From Pohlia nutans (lineage: Eukaryota > Streptophyta > Bryopsida > Bryales > Mniaceae), in contig CM040085.1 in the NCBI GenBank assembly GCA_022496805.1, forward strand, positions 31,091,811 to 31,155,810: a DNA stretch of 64,000 nucleotides. The letters run 5' to 3'. The first letter of the stretch is position 1; every line of letters begins with the position of its first letter. The notes below the pieces were generated by a model. That model saw only the letters and a program-made list of their open reading frames with translations, searched no databases and was not told where the DNA came from. The position numbers and the translations under genes are program-made. Below are positions 43,999 through 58,018 of the stretch, in pieces.

Positions 43999-46900
43999 TC
44001 ACAAGCTGCGCTGCTTCTTCGCAGACACTTGATGGGAAACAGGTTGCTCGCCGTCAGATTCGTCATCTGAATCTACCACTCTGCTCCTTCGTTTAGGAGC
44101 TGACCCTCTTGAACGTCGGCCTTCAGATATATGCGATGCCACTACTGCTTCGACAGCCTCCTCGTCACTTTCTACAACCACGGCATCATGTTCTTCTTCA
44201 TCTCCACCACCTGCACCGACCTCCTCCGCCTCAAGGTCTTCCGCTACATTATCCTCTGTTTCATCCTCATCCACGCCCTCCTGGTTCACAAGTTCCTCTT
44301 CCCCACCTTCCTCAGCTTGTTCTCCAATCTCTTCATCTCCCTCTTCTCCCTCTCCTTCGGCCTCATCTCCTGCCTCTTCTTGTGGCTGAGCTCCCCCCAT
44401 AGTTCTATGGGCCACAGCTCTGGCTTTCTTGACTGTGTCCATGATCTTAAAATCACGTGCTGTGCTACGCTTCGCATTTCGCATTAGATTCACTTTGGTG
44501 ATCCGACTCAGCTGAATCAAGTACCGCTCGTAATCCTCAATATAATAGATTAAGTTGGGGATGGTTCTACCCTCTCTTCTAATCTTTGAAAACGACTGAT
44601 TCTCGTGCTGATCCTGCAAATTCGGCCCATTGTCAAGTAAACCACTGTCATTGCAGAGAACATCAATGGACACAAATAATTCTCAGGATACAACATACAG
44701 CATACAGGACACTAATCCAGCTTTCAAACAATTAACATTCTCTCCTGTTCTAATGGTAGGGGAAACAGAAGGGAAAGATCGAAGGCGTACCCGCTGCATG
44801 ACAGCCATGAACATGTACAGTGGTGCAGTCAACTTCGTGCAGGTTACTTCAGCGAGCTTTTGAAACCGGTTGGTGGGAAGCATTTGAATGAAACCTTTGG
44901 TGGCAATGCACATCTTCGTAGATGCTGCCAAGCACTTGTATAGGTGCGTTGCAAACTTCAAAAAATGCTCCGCTGAAGCTCCTACACAATGACGTCATGA
45001 ACACGTAAATAGTGAGGTCTCAACGCAAGGGGATTCAAACAAGGGCTGATGTAACTGGATCTCAAATAATATTGTTAAAGGTGACTTGTAGCATGAACCC
45101 TAGCTCACATAAATCAAATGAGCTTCGTTATGACATATATGACTATGAAGGATAACAATAGTAACCTGTGCAGTCTCTTCCGAGAATTTCCACTTGACTA
45201 GCTTTTCCAGACACACTTACCTGCTAGGCTCAAATTGCAGAAATCTGAGAGCATGAGCACCACCGCCTCCATTCGAGTGTAGAGCGCTTCTTCCAATTGT
45301 AATCGCCTCGGTGCTGCTAAGAAGCCCGCAATAGTATTTCTGGTCTCGGTACGTCTCACTGGTTTAAGAAATTTGATTTTTGTAACCAACCACTCCATGT
45401 CTTTCAAAACTTTCTCGCCGGTTTGGATTAGTAAACCGGCCAATGCAGCCTTAGTGGTACTATCAATGAGAGGAAAATCGAGTGATGAGTCCTGCGCCTG
45501 AGATTCCTCCAAACCCATTACCTTCAACAGTTCCGAGGACAATCCTTTTGCCAAAATGAGATCATCCGGGGGAGCCTTCAAGGACAATGCTAGAGCTGCC
45601 AACGCCGAGGCAACCCCTACATTAGATTTGATCTTTTTTTTGCAGAGCTTTGTTGCCCACACGGCTTGCCTTTTCATCATTGGCAGTGGTAGTTTTCGCC
45701 CCAACAGGAGTACGAGTTTGGCTAAAACCTGCGACCAAAATGAACATCAAATAAGGATGTGAATGCAGCATACCGCGCAAGACCATTGTAACACTTCACA
45801 GAATACAGAGACTAAGTTAGACGGCAGTTAGACGGCCACGTACGAACGGTACGACCAATACGTATGCAGAACAGGAACAATCGAGCCAACGAACTTCAAA
45901 ACACTATTGGAATTGGCAATATCATATCAAAAAACCATACCTCTGTCTCTTTGAACTGCGATCGGCCAAGTAACTCCAGGATCAGAGGTTGCATATGATT
46001 GGAGATCCAGTGATGTAGTAGTTTTGCATCACGTCCTTCCATGTTTCCAAAACCACGAATATTTGAAGCGTCCAATGCTTCGTCATCCGCCTCAGCGTTG
46101 AAGTCCAAACTTATTTCACGCAATATTTCTGGCAAACAGTCTCTCTGTAATGCTGTCCTACAAAGAGCATCTAAAGATCGCACAGCATTGAGCATGGGTC
46201 CCTCAGCCAACTCCTCTAATGGTTTCCTTCCCTTTTTTAGTTTCTCCTGAGGATTTTCAGTCGGAGAGTGCGGTGTTGCAGTCTCTGTCTTGTTCGAGAG
46301 TATCACTCTAAAAAGTGGGTTGGCTATCGTTTTCCAGTCATCACTATGTAACTCTACGGATGTCGGGGTGTCTCTTTCCTCTTGTGGCGCACTAGCAATT
46401 CCCTTCAAGTATCTAAAACAGCTTGAAAGTGCAAAAGAAAGAAGCGTAAAATCTTCCTGCTCTGCGGCAGTGTGGAGAAGGAAAGCAATACAGGAACCAG
46501 ATAAGAATGGAACACGTTTTTCAAGTACTGCCCGAGGCACTGCAAACTTCGCTTGTTTCCCCTGTCCTGTATTTCCAGCTTGGGCTCCTGGTTCTGTCGG
46601 CTTGCGGCCTCTCCCGCTCGGGGGTTTGGCAGCCTTAAACAGATGTTTGGATGCTTTTACGTGCTGCTTCTGGTTGACAATTTGGTGAAGAGAATCAAAC
46701 AGTGAAAGGTAATTTTTAAGTTCTTGTTTGATTTGATCCTGACGAGACTCCTTATCTGTACGAATCAACTCCGAAACAGCTGCGTCAATTAGCACCTCCA
46801 ACACTCCCAAGAATAGACGCCCTTGCTCCAGTTTCCGCTCACCTTCCACTGTCTCAATTGAGAAATTTTCCGTTTTGTCAAGTTTAAAATCTGAACGTCA

Positions 46901-49900
46901 CACATGACTAATTAGTTTTTTGATCCAGAAGTGCCCCCAGTACAATGAAGAAGAACATGCGCTCCGAAAGGTTCTGGTGGTATCCGTCCACCGACGTAGT
47001 GAATTTTCATATTGAACAAATTTTCTCCATCAATTCAATGTTCAACACATTGGCATCAATACAGAACTATTCTAAAGAAAGTAAAATGTTAGCGCTGAAA
47101 CAAGCAAGAAAAAGCGCAGCTAAAACAAAAGACTGTTGCAGAAATACCAACCTCCTAGGGAACTATTTTGTACAACTTTCCGAATCTTGAAGAAAGCGGC
47201 ACCAAGTAACTCGCCACTGGACAACTGGCTTTTCTGTAATCAAAGCAAAGCAAAGCTTATAAATCATGTTGTGCATGAGTCAATATTTAGGGTCTGAGTA
47301 AAACACGGCAAGAATTGTTTTTTGAGCACAATAGCTGATGACATCAAAGATCTCATCGGCAGAGAGACGTACATCTTGTTCTTCAGAGAATGTGAAACCA
47401 AACGAGTCTCCTGCAATTGAAGAATCTTCTCCAGGCACCTTTTGTGGCTGCAAGGTTAGTAACTGATGGACACATGCCAGCAGATGATCGAAAGGCTCTT
47501 CCAGATGCAAGTTCATGTTTCGGATAAGAACACAGTCATTCAGCTTCAGAACAACAGCCCCATCCTGAGAGCATTCACACAAAAATTCCTGTAAGCTGGA
47601 GTCAAATATGACTTCTATGCGACGTCAGGTTGCCCGGAAGTTGGCAAAGTCTGATGCTATGCTTCTAGTCGACCGAACCCAATAGAAAGCTTGACCAAAC
47701 TCTTCACTTGTCACCGACTTCAATAATTATGTCCGACTGTCCAAACTGATGCATCCTATTCATATTCGTTACCCACACTGCCACGTTCTAGCATTTAGGC
47801 CATTTGAAAGACTCTAGTGCTGACCTCTTTTTCCTCGTAAAAGTGGCGGAAGTGAGACCAAATGAGATCAAACACTTCTTCAGCCGATGCAGGGTCGACG
47901 AGTAGCAAACCAGGAAGCCTTCTGTACAGAGTTTCCCTGACAGAGACCTGATAAGACAGGAAGACTAATTAGTTTCTTCCTGGTGGGAAGCGAGGTCCGG
48001 GCATTGATTGTTTGGACCTGAATTCCACAATGCATCCACGATCATACCCTATATAACAACACGAAGATTCTTTCTTCAAACGCACGATCATGTGTGACGC
48101 TTCTACATCTTAGAGAGTATTGAGCTGCATTATCTGTGACAGATACAAGAAGCCACCACTGCCAATGTAAGTTAATTGCAGCAGCTGTTTGAAAATGATT
48201 ACATTTTGGGCTTCCATGTAACATATCAACATGATATGTTCACTCGTATCTATACAACATGTGTTGAGATTCAATCACATGTCCAGAATTCCTTAAAAAC
48301 AATCTACAGGGCCTCCTCCACCCCTTGCATTGTATGGAAGATAGCAAGTGTGAAGAGGGTAGTGTAACAGATGATATACTAATGACACTCTTAACCCCAA
48401 TTAGGGACGTGAGGACTAACATAAAGAGCTTAAGTATCCCACGCCCCGAATAACTTTAGAAATATCATGCGCCTTGCAAGTAAGCAGGCAAACCTAATCA
48501 CGAAGGATGGTTGTAGGAGATACCAACCCACCTGCTGAGAAAGACAGCGTCTTAGTAGCCCAAGAAGTTCTTGAAGAAGGTTTTTATCGCGTCCACTTGT
48601 TACACGTCTTGGCACTTGTTGACTACCCGACTGACTAGAGCTTGCCTCACTCATTGACATCCTTAACCAAGACTCGGATTCCGAATTGTGGTTCGTATGC
48701 ACACGAGCTTGTTTATCAGCAATAATAAGATCCAGAAGTCCTTGAACGGCAATCATGCGAATGCTTGCTTCACGACTGAACATGGATTTTCTTAATACAA
48801 GAATAGTGTAATCCTGTTCGGAAAAGAAAATGAAAAAGAAAACTCATCAATATGAATTTCTCAAGTACAACCTGGATGCGGGGAAATTATAAAATGCAGA
48901 GAAAATATTTTATTTTTTCTTCTACCCATGGATTGCTTACCTGGAGATCACGACTGAGCTGAAACAAAGGGCATAACGCTCGAATGATAGAAGAAGCTGG
49001 ATTACTGGGCAAGAAAGTGAAGTAGTCCAGGCTCTCTTTCAGACGTGAGCCATGGTCCAACATTAATTGGGGATACTTGTGCACAAGCTCCGCCAACATC
49101 CTGGAACAAAATCAAGGGGCTTGATAAACCAAAAAGTACAACAAGGTAAAATTATTACGTGGCATGGAGTTGATTTTAATATGATGCAAATACATCAGTT
49201 CAGAAACTATATAAAACATATCTGCATTTAATCTAACTACATGCTGCAATTTACGTGCAACACAAACCCATGCATTCAAGGCCTGACAAAGTGTTGGGAT
49301 TCGTTTGACCTCGTCATCTTCGACAAGGACAAGCTGCCACCATACTGACAATAACTATATCAGCTCTCGCAATCGACGGTAATCAGGCAGCAGAGTTCAA
49401 AAACAGCTATAACAGTTTCCTTTTACGGATATGAGAGTTATCATCATATGAAAATAGTTTCCTCTAGAAGGGCAAGGAGTGCCATTCAAATAATGGGACT
49501 TGCCTGATGATTAAAGAGCTTTGTTGAGACTTGAGACCTATTATCCGGCACTTACTCTGTTCAATGATCTGAAATCACAACAAGGATCAAGGCTTCAGAA
49601 CTCTTCATCCGTATTGTAAGATCTAGAGGAAAATTCAAAATTATTTGGGAAACGCATCTTAATCAGAAGAATGAAAACATGAAAATTACTACGCTGAAGT
49701 AGATGAGACAGGCTGGCAAACGACCAGCACATTGGGAATTGCAAGAATAAACCTGCTGAGAGGACTCTAGAAATACATGGTCCAGAGCTCTTGGCCTTGC
49801 AGCATGTTTATACGAGGACAATGACAAACTACGACTACAATAACTGTAGGTAAAGATCTCTCGACCACGACACCTACAGCACATGTAACAACACCGACAG

Positions 49901-52772
49901 CGAATGTATACAATCCCAGAGAATTTTAGCAGGATGCTCCATTGAGTGTTGATGTGGTAACACAAAATTGAGAATAGCAAGAAATGGCAGCAACAGTAGA
50001 AAAATACTCACTTCCTCACGTGCTATTTCGTGCACCTTAAAAGCTACTACCAACATCTTTAAGCCTAAGTCCTGAGTATCTGTGGCACGCTCTGCATGTC
50101 CGACATCCTCAGCTGAAAAGAATCGACCACTTGCACCTGATTCGATAAAGATGAAGCCTAGCTGCACAACACTAGGAATTATGTGGTCCCATCCAAATGC
50201 ACTGCTTTGAACCTGCATCAATGACAGAGATATTAGATGTAGTTAAAAACAATCTAGGATTATCCGTAACTCTATATCTAGGATTATCCGATATCTAGGA
50301 TTGACGATTGGTATCGAGAGATCATAATTCAAATAATTATGCAGTACATTGAGGTTACCGGCAGTATATGCATGGCTAAGCGACAATTCAACGTGAAATT
50401 TAATTTAAAAGATGACTTGAAAGTCTGTATCAACAGTCCCGTAGATATGTCCATACGGCAAGATCAGCCACATGAGGGTTAAATGCATTAGCAAACAAAA
50501 AATTTAACAAGAAATAGCAGCCCCTGGAAAATGACGAAAACTGTTCTTTAAAGTAGGGACGAAAAGCCTAAAGGCCTGTCGAGCAATGATCCTGGATGGT
50601 ATACCAATAATGTTGCATTCGGCAAAGCTTAAGGTTGACATAATGGAGAGCTCAAATTTGACACACACGGACTAAAGAATTAATTTCAAGCCGATGTCAC
50701 ATTATCAGGACAAAAATAGGCACTTGAAATCACAAACAACACAAACATATGGTTCGTAAGAATCTCAAGCGTCAACTGACACTTACCGTACGCATGAAAG
50801 ACAACTCCGTGTCTTTGGCTGTCCGCAGACACGTGGCACCCATCACTGACGATGCCCACAATGAATCCCTGTAGACAAATCAGATAAGGGATAGCAATGA
50901 GAAAGAAGGTCATCAATTCACCATCATACTAATAAGCACAACGTTGCTCTCTATTCATACATCATTGAAGTAATAAATGTGAGGTGCTGTGTGAGTCAAG
51001 TTGTCATCCATACCTGCATCTCTCACAATCTTGAAAAGACTTCACCGCTGCAGCTCTGAGGATGTCGAAACATTGAAGCTCGAACCTTTGGATGCGAGCT
51101 AGTGATAGCAATACAGCCACCATGAAAGGACTAAGTGGTTCATAGTTAGAACGAGCAGCAGCAAGCCATTCGACCCCTAGGGCCGGATCCTGCTTAACGG
51201 CAAAGTTGATATGAAGAACAACCGTTCCCTCCACTTGACGGAATACATCCACTCCTGTTAAGAAACCAATCGAAATTTTGCAGTTTTTCTGAAAGGTGGA
51301 TGTTTTTCTCACTGCCAAATGTGTCTTTTGATCACACTAAGTAGTCTTCGATCACATTCAGATGTTAAATTCTTCTACACGCTGTTATAATGAGCCTATT
51401 CGTTAAAACCTCGTCCTCAGCATCGCGAGCATCTTTGCAAATAAGATTCATCGAAGTGAAATTTTGCGCCTGCGGGGTATGGCAACTTACCGCTGTTAGA
51501 ACCGTTCTGAGCAGGCTCTTGCAACTGCGAGGTTTGCAACTTGCTAAAGAAGGACATAATGCCATTAATGATTGCACGTTTGTGGCCACGAGAAGCAAGC
51601 AGCACCAATTGGTATACCAAAGATGGCAAATCTTGGGGCTCAACCTCCTTCATGTGGCTGAAAATCTTCTTGAGAAAGTCTTCAATTTGCTCCGAATCTA
51701 GGAGCAACTCCCGTAACATACACGTCATTCTTGCCAGTAGCCGCTTGGACCACGGAATGGCTAGGAATCGGGAAACAATGTGTTCCTTGTACTCCCTTCC
51801 GCTTATCTGAAGGTTGTCCCCCTAGACGCAAGCAAGGAGAAGATTACTACAACAAACAGCGTGCGATTGTAAATGCTCCCTCAAGGTGAAAGAATGGGAA
51901 ATCGGTCCAACTCTTCAACTGTGAGCAATTCAATTCAGTTCAATCGGCCATTCTCATACCGAGTCACTCACGCACTTGAAATAGAGAGAGATTGAACTGG
52001 CATCCATCGATTCATCACAAACTCCCGAAAGAACCGTGAAATCGCATCCAAATACGTAAAGCACCAACACTGAGTTCATCTATTCAGCGACAGAAAATGC
52101 CCCAATTGCTTATACCCACAACAAAACACGAGCCATGCCTACGAAACTACAAACAATGTCATCATGCTACTAGAACAACATTTGCAAGATTTTATGTTGG
52201 AGCTTCACAAATTATACTAAAGACACCTGATTCAGGTAATTATCCTATCAGCCGGAATCGTATACCTGTTCTCCGGACACAAGCACCGGTGCAGTTGACG
52301 ATGATATCATTGACAAGCAATTTGGGAGAAGATCCAGGCCCCTGCCTTCATCATTGGCCCCATTGGTCTCGAGATTCGACACTACCGCTTCCACGACCGA
52401 TGGAAGAAGGCGGCAAGGCAATGCGCTTATCTCTTGAGCGAAAAATGAAAGGCATTCCAACACCTTTCTGTCGGCGCCGAGCTTCTGCTCGTTAATTAAC
52501 TCAATAACGCGCACAACCACCAGAACTAAAAGCTTTGCGGGTCTAGAAAATTCGTCCTTCTCCACCAAGGGCATCAAGAAACAAAATAACGCACGAGTGT
52601 AGTCCAACACTGCTTGCCCAGAGTTCACATCCCTACAACGTTTTTCAAAGACTTCCAGCACTATTTCATCATTCCTGGATAATATAAGCTCTGCAATGCT
52701 CCGATATTTGTCCGATGACTGAGAGGATCCTAATACCAATGCCTCTTCAACAATCTTGTCGTCGAACTCCAT
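43999..52772 (-). CDS. Fanconi anaemia group I protein homologue (FANCI), fifteen exons
   Basis: CDS joins 52772-52266, 51821-51491, 51254-51014, 50868-50787, 50212-50012, 49568-49504, 49100-48941, 48813-48532, 47947-47825, 47588-47307, 47233-47177, 46852-45941, 45728-45221, 44981-44791 and 44613-43999: 4557 nt, 1518 residues, in phase throughout. Signature blocks match FANCI in order: LPSLVYQLVLLASRGHKRAI, LSLARIQRF, DSLWASSVMGATCLRTAK, LDYFTFLPSNPASS, TILVLRKSMF, LRRCLSQQVG, EEPFDHLLACVHQLLTL, EKVLKDMEWLVTKIKF and TIPNLIYYIEDYERYLIQLS, then KVNLMRNAKRSTARDFKI. The last exon adds a long Glu/Asp-rich tail and basic nuclear-localisation clusters (PKRRSR, KKQR). FANCI pairs with FANCD2 as a DNA clamp in interstrand-crosslink repair and meiosis. 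The intron after exon 6 is GC-AG. The exon 10 donor and exon 11 boundaries are the least certain. Confidence 0.95.
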
Positions 52773-55700
52773 CAGTCTTCAATTCACCAGAACGACTGAG
52801 ATAATTCAACAGGCAGCTTCGCACAACTACTTGGAATATGGAGACTCTCCATGCACTAAATTCTCTGCACCACTGATTGCCAGAGTTAGACAGCCGAAAT
52901 TAACCATAAACTAGACCAGAATCAATGCAGCACTACAACACAGCAGCACATCATCACTAACTAGATACTCGAACTAAAGAATCCTACGGTGAGGTAACAC
53001 TCTTCCACAATTTGTGGCTTCCATCCCAGACATCTCTCCCCTTCTCAATATCTACAAGCTACAACACCGACTGCAAGCCAAAACCTCGTATTACCTATAA
53101 AATCCCGCTAATAACGTACGAAATGCTGGCCAAAACAGGTCAAATAAAATACATCAATTAATGCGTCCAGTGGAGTATCACAACGAGGGGCAAAAATTTA
53201 GAAAATTCAGAATTCAAACTTTCAAAGGGATTGAAAAAAACTTAATTACGGGATCTTGTAGACCAGTATCCGAAAAACAAAGAAAATATATTTGAATGTC
53301 TTTAGTTCTTTCTTAAATCCGAAACACCATAATTAGTAATTTTTCCAAAAAATTGAAAATTAAGAAATGACATCTCGTACAATCTGAATTCTAAAATTAA
53401 ACTATTTCGGCACACTAGTGTTGAAACTGCCCTAAGGATACGGTATTACTGAATTAGAAACCGGAGGAGGACAATAGTCCGCAATGGTGATGCAAGACAG
53501 GGCTTCGTGCCCGCCATATCCACGACTTAAACTCGGCTGACTACGCGAGACAGACTTGCCGATCTGGTAATTCTTAACACGTGAGAGGTCACTCAATTTC
53601 CTAGCCAGAGATACGACACAAAATGTGTTGCAATTGCAAAGCAGCAGCAACTGATAATTATTGCAGCCAAATCCGAAGAAAAGTTAACTTACAAGCACTA
53701 TAGGGAATGCAGTCGCAGTACTCTTTGCGCAGCTAACTTAGTAAGATGGAAATTAGCAAACATAGAACGGGAGAGTACAATGCGGGAAGGGCTGGAAGGC
53801 AACGGCGCAGCGAGCAGGACAGCTTCAGAGAGAAGACACCGGGAGCCTCACTTCGCGCGGGAAACGACCAACACCCCGCCGTTTGGTTGTCCACTCGACA
53901 TTTCTGTATAATCCCATAACTGGTTTCTTCGTGAGTCTCGCCGACGTGGCATTCAGCGATTGGCTCTCAGCAGACCGGACTACAATTGATAACCGGTCTA
54001 CAATTGATAACCAGCAGGGACAAAAAGTTACGAGCAAGCAGAAACGGTTATGAGGTGCCGCCTGCACAATGATGTGACACTTCCAAAGGTGAATCTCATC
54101 CATTTCGTCCAAAAATGTACTCAATTCAAAGATACATGCAACATTCTGAAATCTATGAATGACAATCTGAATCTAGTAAGCTAGATGGCCATTGCTACAG
54201 ATCGACACAAATGTAATCTTGTGATTGTTTTATTCCAACTTTTTCAGTTTACAATTTGATGCGAGAAACAAAACAAATAGAGAGCATAAAAGAGGGAGAA
54301 GCGCTACTCTATATAAATGTTAAGCCAAGTGCTTGGGAAGGAAGCAGGTTAGAGGGAAGAGATTCCATTCCACCTTGGAACCAACTAAATGGCCAAACTC
54401 GACAAACTTGTCCCACTTGGTATTTCACTCTAATTTACATGATCACTCAACCTCTATACCAATTTACATGGTCAATTAAACCCCCTACTAATTTACATGA
54501 TCGCTTAACCCCTAAAGCACTCTTGGAAAATTTAGAATCCATTTCAAGTGGCCTTATAACTTGTTGTTAGGGTTCACTATTGCTCGAGGGAAATTTTTCA
54601 TAATCCAATCTCAAGGGAATTTTGGCATAATCATATTCATTCATTCATTCATACTAGAAAGAATTTTTTAAAGAGTGATTTACGCAGGGTAATTTATTTC
54701 AACCTTGTGCTCTCTAGGTGGAAAGGCCTTAGGCTTCGCCTTCGCCTTGTACACCCTGAAAGCCTTCATTGAAATAGATTGCTCTTAATATGCTTAATCC
54801 CTAAAATAATTTATATGATTACTTAAAGTCCATTCACATTCATGGTACACAAACGGGGATACAAAAAGAACAAAATGCTTTGGATTTGCACAAAATATTT
54901 TTTAGCTACCTTCATTTGATTGTTTTTTATAAAGTCTTTTCATTATTTTGAATTAAAAACAAACAATGTTATCGTAGATGTACTAACATCATTTTTATTG
55001 TTGGAATGATGCCTTTACAATAGCAACGACCAAGCTAAGGCAGCCCAAGACTGTTATCCATTAAAGAGCTATACTCGGGATTATAGTAGTCAGTAAGGAT
55101 ATTTTATAATAGTGAAAGAAGATGGTGAGGAAATAACCGAATACCTCCACAATTTAAAAATCTAAAAAGAATGTAGGTTTTGTACAAATATTGAGGGACA
55201 ATTTAATCTGTTAGCACTCTAAGGAATTAAGTTGCTCCCAGTATGCACTTTTGAGGCAAATAAGCACAATCAACACAAGAAAACATGGAAATAAGAATAC
55301 TTCAACACTAGCTTCTTTTTTTATCCCAACAGTATACTTTTAGTCTCTAAATATTCTTTAGGCCAATTTACATAATACTCTACAACATTGCACAACTAGT
55401 TTATTTAATGTAATATGAAAATTACAAAATTTCCTTTTATAATATAAGCTAAGGAGAAACAATGTAATAAATATATTTAATTTGATTACAAAATAATTTT
55501 ATTATATTTTCATTCAAAAAATATTCGTAATATAGAATATTATTCAAAAGTCACAATAGAATAAATTTACATTAACACTACATCTCATACATACTGTATT
55601 GTCCTTGAAAAAGCTTCAATCTCGACCAAGGAAAACTGAAAATTAACTCCTCCATAGCGGTCATTATGTTGTTAGCTAGAGTTGCTGTTAAAATGACAAC

Positions 55701-56639
55701 TATAAGCACAAGGAGCAGTTGTGGTGCCTTGGTTGACAAGATGGTTGAAGCACTCGAATGAAGTACTAAAATAGGAGTAGTCTGAAGCATTTTGATGAAA
55801 CCAGTGAGTCAGTAGGAACTTAGTTACTTTGAGCAAACATGAAGTTCATTCTTGGACAAAATGAAAAGTGGTATATGAAGATTTTATTGGAACTAAGGGA
55901 ATATCAAATAGAACATACTTTAACTGATAAAGTATGTATTAATTAAACTTTTTAGTATAGTCAATTCCATTTTCAACAAGAGTGTCAACATTCTTTTCAT
56001 TCTTGAAAAGAACTCTCATATTTCAAACAACACTTTGTACCTTTTGTTCTTTCAAATTCTAATGTAATTAGTCTTCCATGAAACTTTATAAATTTCTTGG
56101 ACACTTTACAAACTTCATAATTCTATTTCCACATTTTCATAAACTTTCAGTGCCTATTTTGATCAAAGTATCCATTTTGATATTTAAAAAATCATATTAA
56201 TTTTTCTAAAAAGGGAAAATTTAATATATCAATGGAAGAAAAAAAATCCTCTAAAATATTGAATCGTGTCATTTTACTTTATATTATTACATCATTAAAA
56301 CTGAGGTTTAATCCTTATCTTTTCAAAAACCAAACTCCAATTTCTTTAAACTATACTCATTTGTGTTGAAAAATTAAGGATACAAATGTGTTTTCATTCT
56401 TCGGTCAAACACTAAGAATGACTATAACACCCCATTTACACAATAGGCAGTATTTAAAACTTCCACGGCCCATTTAACTCATTTCATTTTGAAATTTGGA
56501 AAGTCATGCAAAGTTTCTTGGAACCTTTATATTATACATGCACTAAGATGAAATCATATCAAATTCACAACAACATCAAATCATAGAAACAATGCAAAAT
56601 TTAAATTGATGCATATTGATTGCTCAAATGATATACTTT
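52773..56639. other. FANCI promoter side and AT-rich spacer, no gene recognised
   Basis: The FANCI leader and promoter probably lie in 52773-54000. A CCAAT box read on the minus strand (ATTGG near 53960) is present, and a 17-bp unit CTACAATTGATAACCGG is repeated at about 53979-54012. A single TTAACCCCTAAAGCACTC end at 54504 has no partner. From 54800 onward the DNA is AT-rich with no coding signal. Confidence 0.4.
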
Positions 56640-58018
56640 TAGTATAAAACCCAAAAGTCTACACCATTCAATCAAAAATTTATAATTCATGCATTTTTTA
56701 CGCCCACTTATGCATGTGACTAGTTCACCTTCCAACAAAAAATTTATAATTCATAAATTATTTATATAGATAGAAACTCCGGTCCTCGTTCGAGGCCGGC
56801 GTGAATAAAGCGTCTGTTTGTAATGTCAATAGCCTATTGCCCACCGAGCAAAGGGCTATTGGAACAAAACGAATTATTTACACTCACTCATGCATGTGAC
56901 TAGTTGTTGCACACAACATCCAATCAAAAATTGATAATTCTTCAGTTGTTTACATCCACTCAAGTATGTGACTAGCCTTTATAGACACCATTCAATTATA
57001 AATTTAAAATTCACCTGTTGTTTATACTTACTCGGTCATGTTACTTGTCCACCGTCTAATCAAAAATTTATAATTCACATGTTTACACGTAGTCACATAT
57101 GTGACTAGCCTTTACAAACACCTAATCCAATTAAAATTACATAATTCATCTATTGATCATATGGACTCATGCATATGACCAACCCTTTGCAAACACCGTC
57201 CAATAAAAAAATTGTAATTCACCCGTTGTTACATCCACTCATGCATATGATCAGACCATTACAAACACCATCCAATCAAAAATTTATAATTCATCCATTG
57301 TTTACACCCACTCATGCATGTGACCAATCGTTTGCAATCACCATCCAATAAAAAAAATTAATTCCCCTATTGTTTGCACCCACTCATACATGTGACTAGC
57401 CTTTTGCAAACACCATTGAATCAAAAATTTATAATTCACCCATTTTTTATACCCACTTATGCATGTGGCTAGCCTTTACAAACAATATCCAATCAACAAT
57501 TTATAATTCACACATTACTTATACCCACTTATGGATGTGACCAGCCCTTGGCACACACAATTCAATCAAAAATTTATAATTCACCCGATGTTTACACCCA
57601 CTCATGCATGTGACTAGCCCTTTGCAAACACCATCCAATCAAAAATTTATAATTCATCCGTTTTTAATACCCACTCACACATGTGACTAGCCCTTACAGA
57701 CACCATCAAATCAAAAATTTATAATTCACACATTGTTTACACCCACTCACATATGTGACTAGTCCTTTGTACACACCATTCACTCAAAAATTTATAATTT
57801 CCCCATTGTTTACATCCACTCACGTATGTAACTAGTCCTTACAAACACCATTCAATCAAAAATTTATAATTCACACATTGCTTACACCCACTCACATATG
57901 TGACTTGCCCTTTGCAAACACCACCATGTTAAAATTTTATAAAAAAAATTAATTCCCCCATTATTTTCACCCACTCATACATGTGATTAGCCCTTTGCAA
58001 ACACCATCCAATCAAAAA
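56640..58018 (+). repeat. Satellite array, left block (~70-bp unit)
   Basis: Imperfect tandem units containing CACCCACTCATGCATGTGAC, TAGCCCTTTGCAAACACC, ATCCAATCAAAAATTTATAA and TTCACCCATTGTTTA. Unit length varies (about 55-75 bp) through small deletions. The block is interrupted by a short retroposon-like insertion at 56765-56871 and ends abruptly within a unit (after AATCAAAAA) where foreign sequence begins. Confidence 0.95.
56765..56871 (-). mobile_element. Short interspersed insertion with 9-bp target duplication
   Basis: A 107-bp insert in the satellite, flanked by AATTATTTA on both sides. On the minus strand it reads CAATAGCCCTTTGCTCGGTG, then AAACAGACGCTTTATTCACG, CCGGCCTCGAACGAGGACCG, GAGTTTCTATC. 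The module recurs near 43-115 and 3940-4010, with a partial relative near 25880. SINE-like retroposition is possible; a tRNA-type promoter is not convincing. Confidence 0.6.

Noticed and set aside
44109..44487. Plus-strand frames of 97 and 118 codons
   Set aside because: They are antisense shadows of the low-complexity acidic tail of FANCI.
48391..48415. TTAACCCCAATTAGGGACG in a FANCI intron as an element end
   Set aside because: No matching inverted end within 1.5 kb.
53825..54124. A 99-codon minus-strand frame upstream of FANCI
   Set aside because: No domain or second exon; it probably lies in the promoter or leader.
54504..54800. TTAACCCCTAAAGCACTC as the start of another TTAA element
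   Set aside because: The next similar motif (CTTAATCCCTAAAA near 54793) is in the same orientation, so no inverted partner was found.
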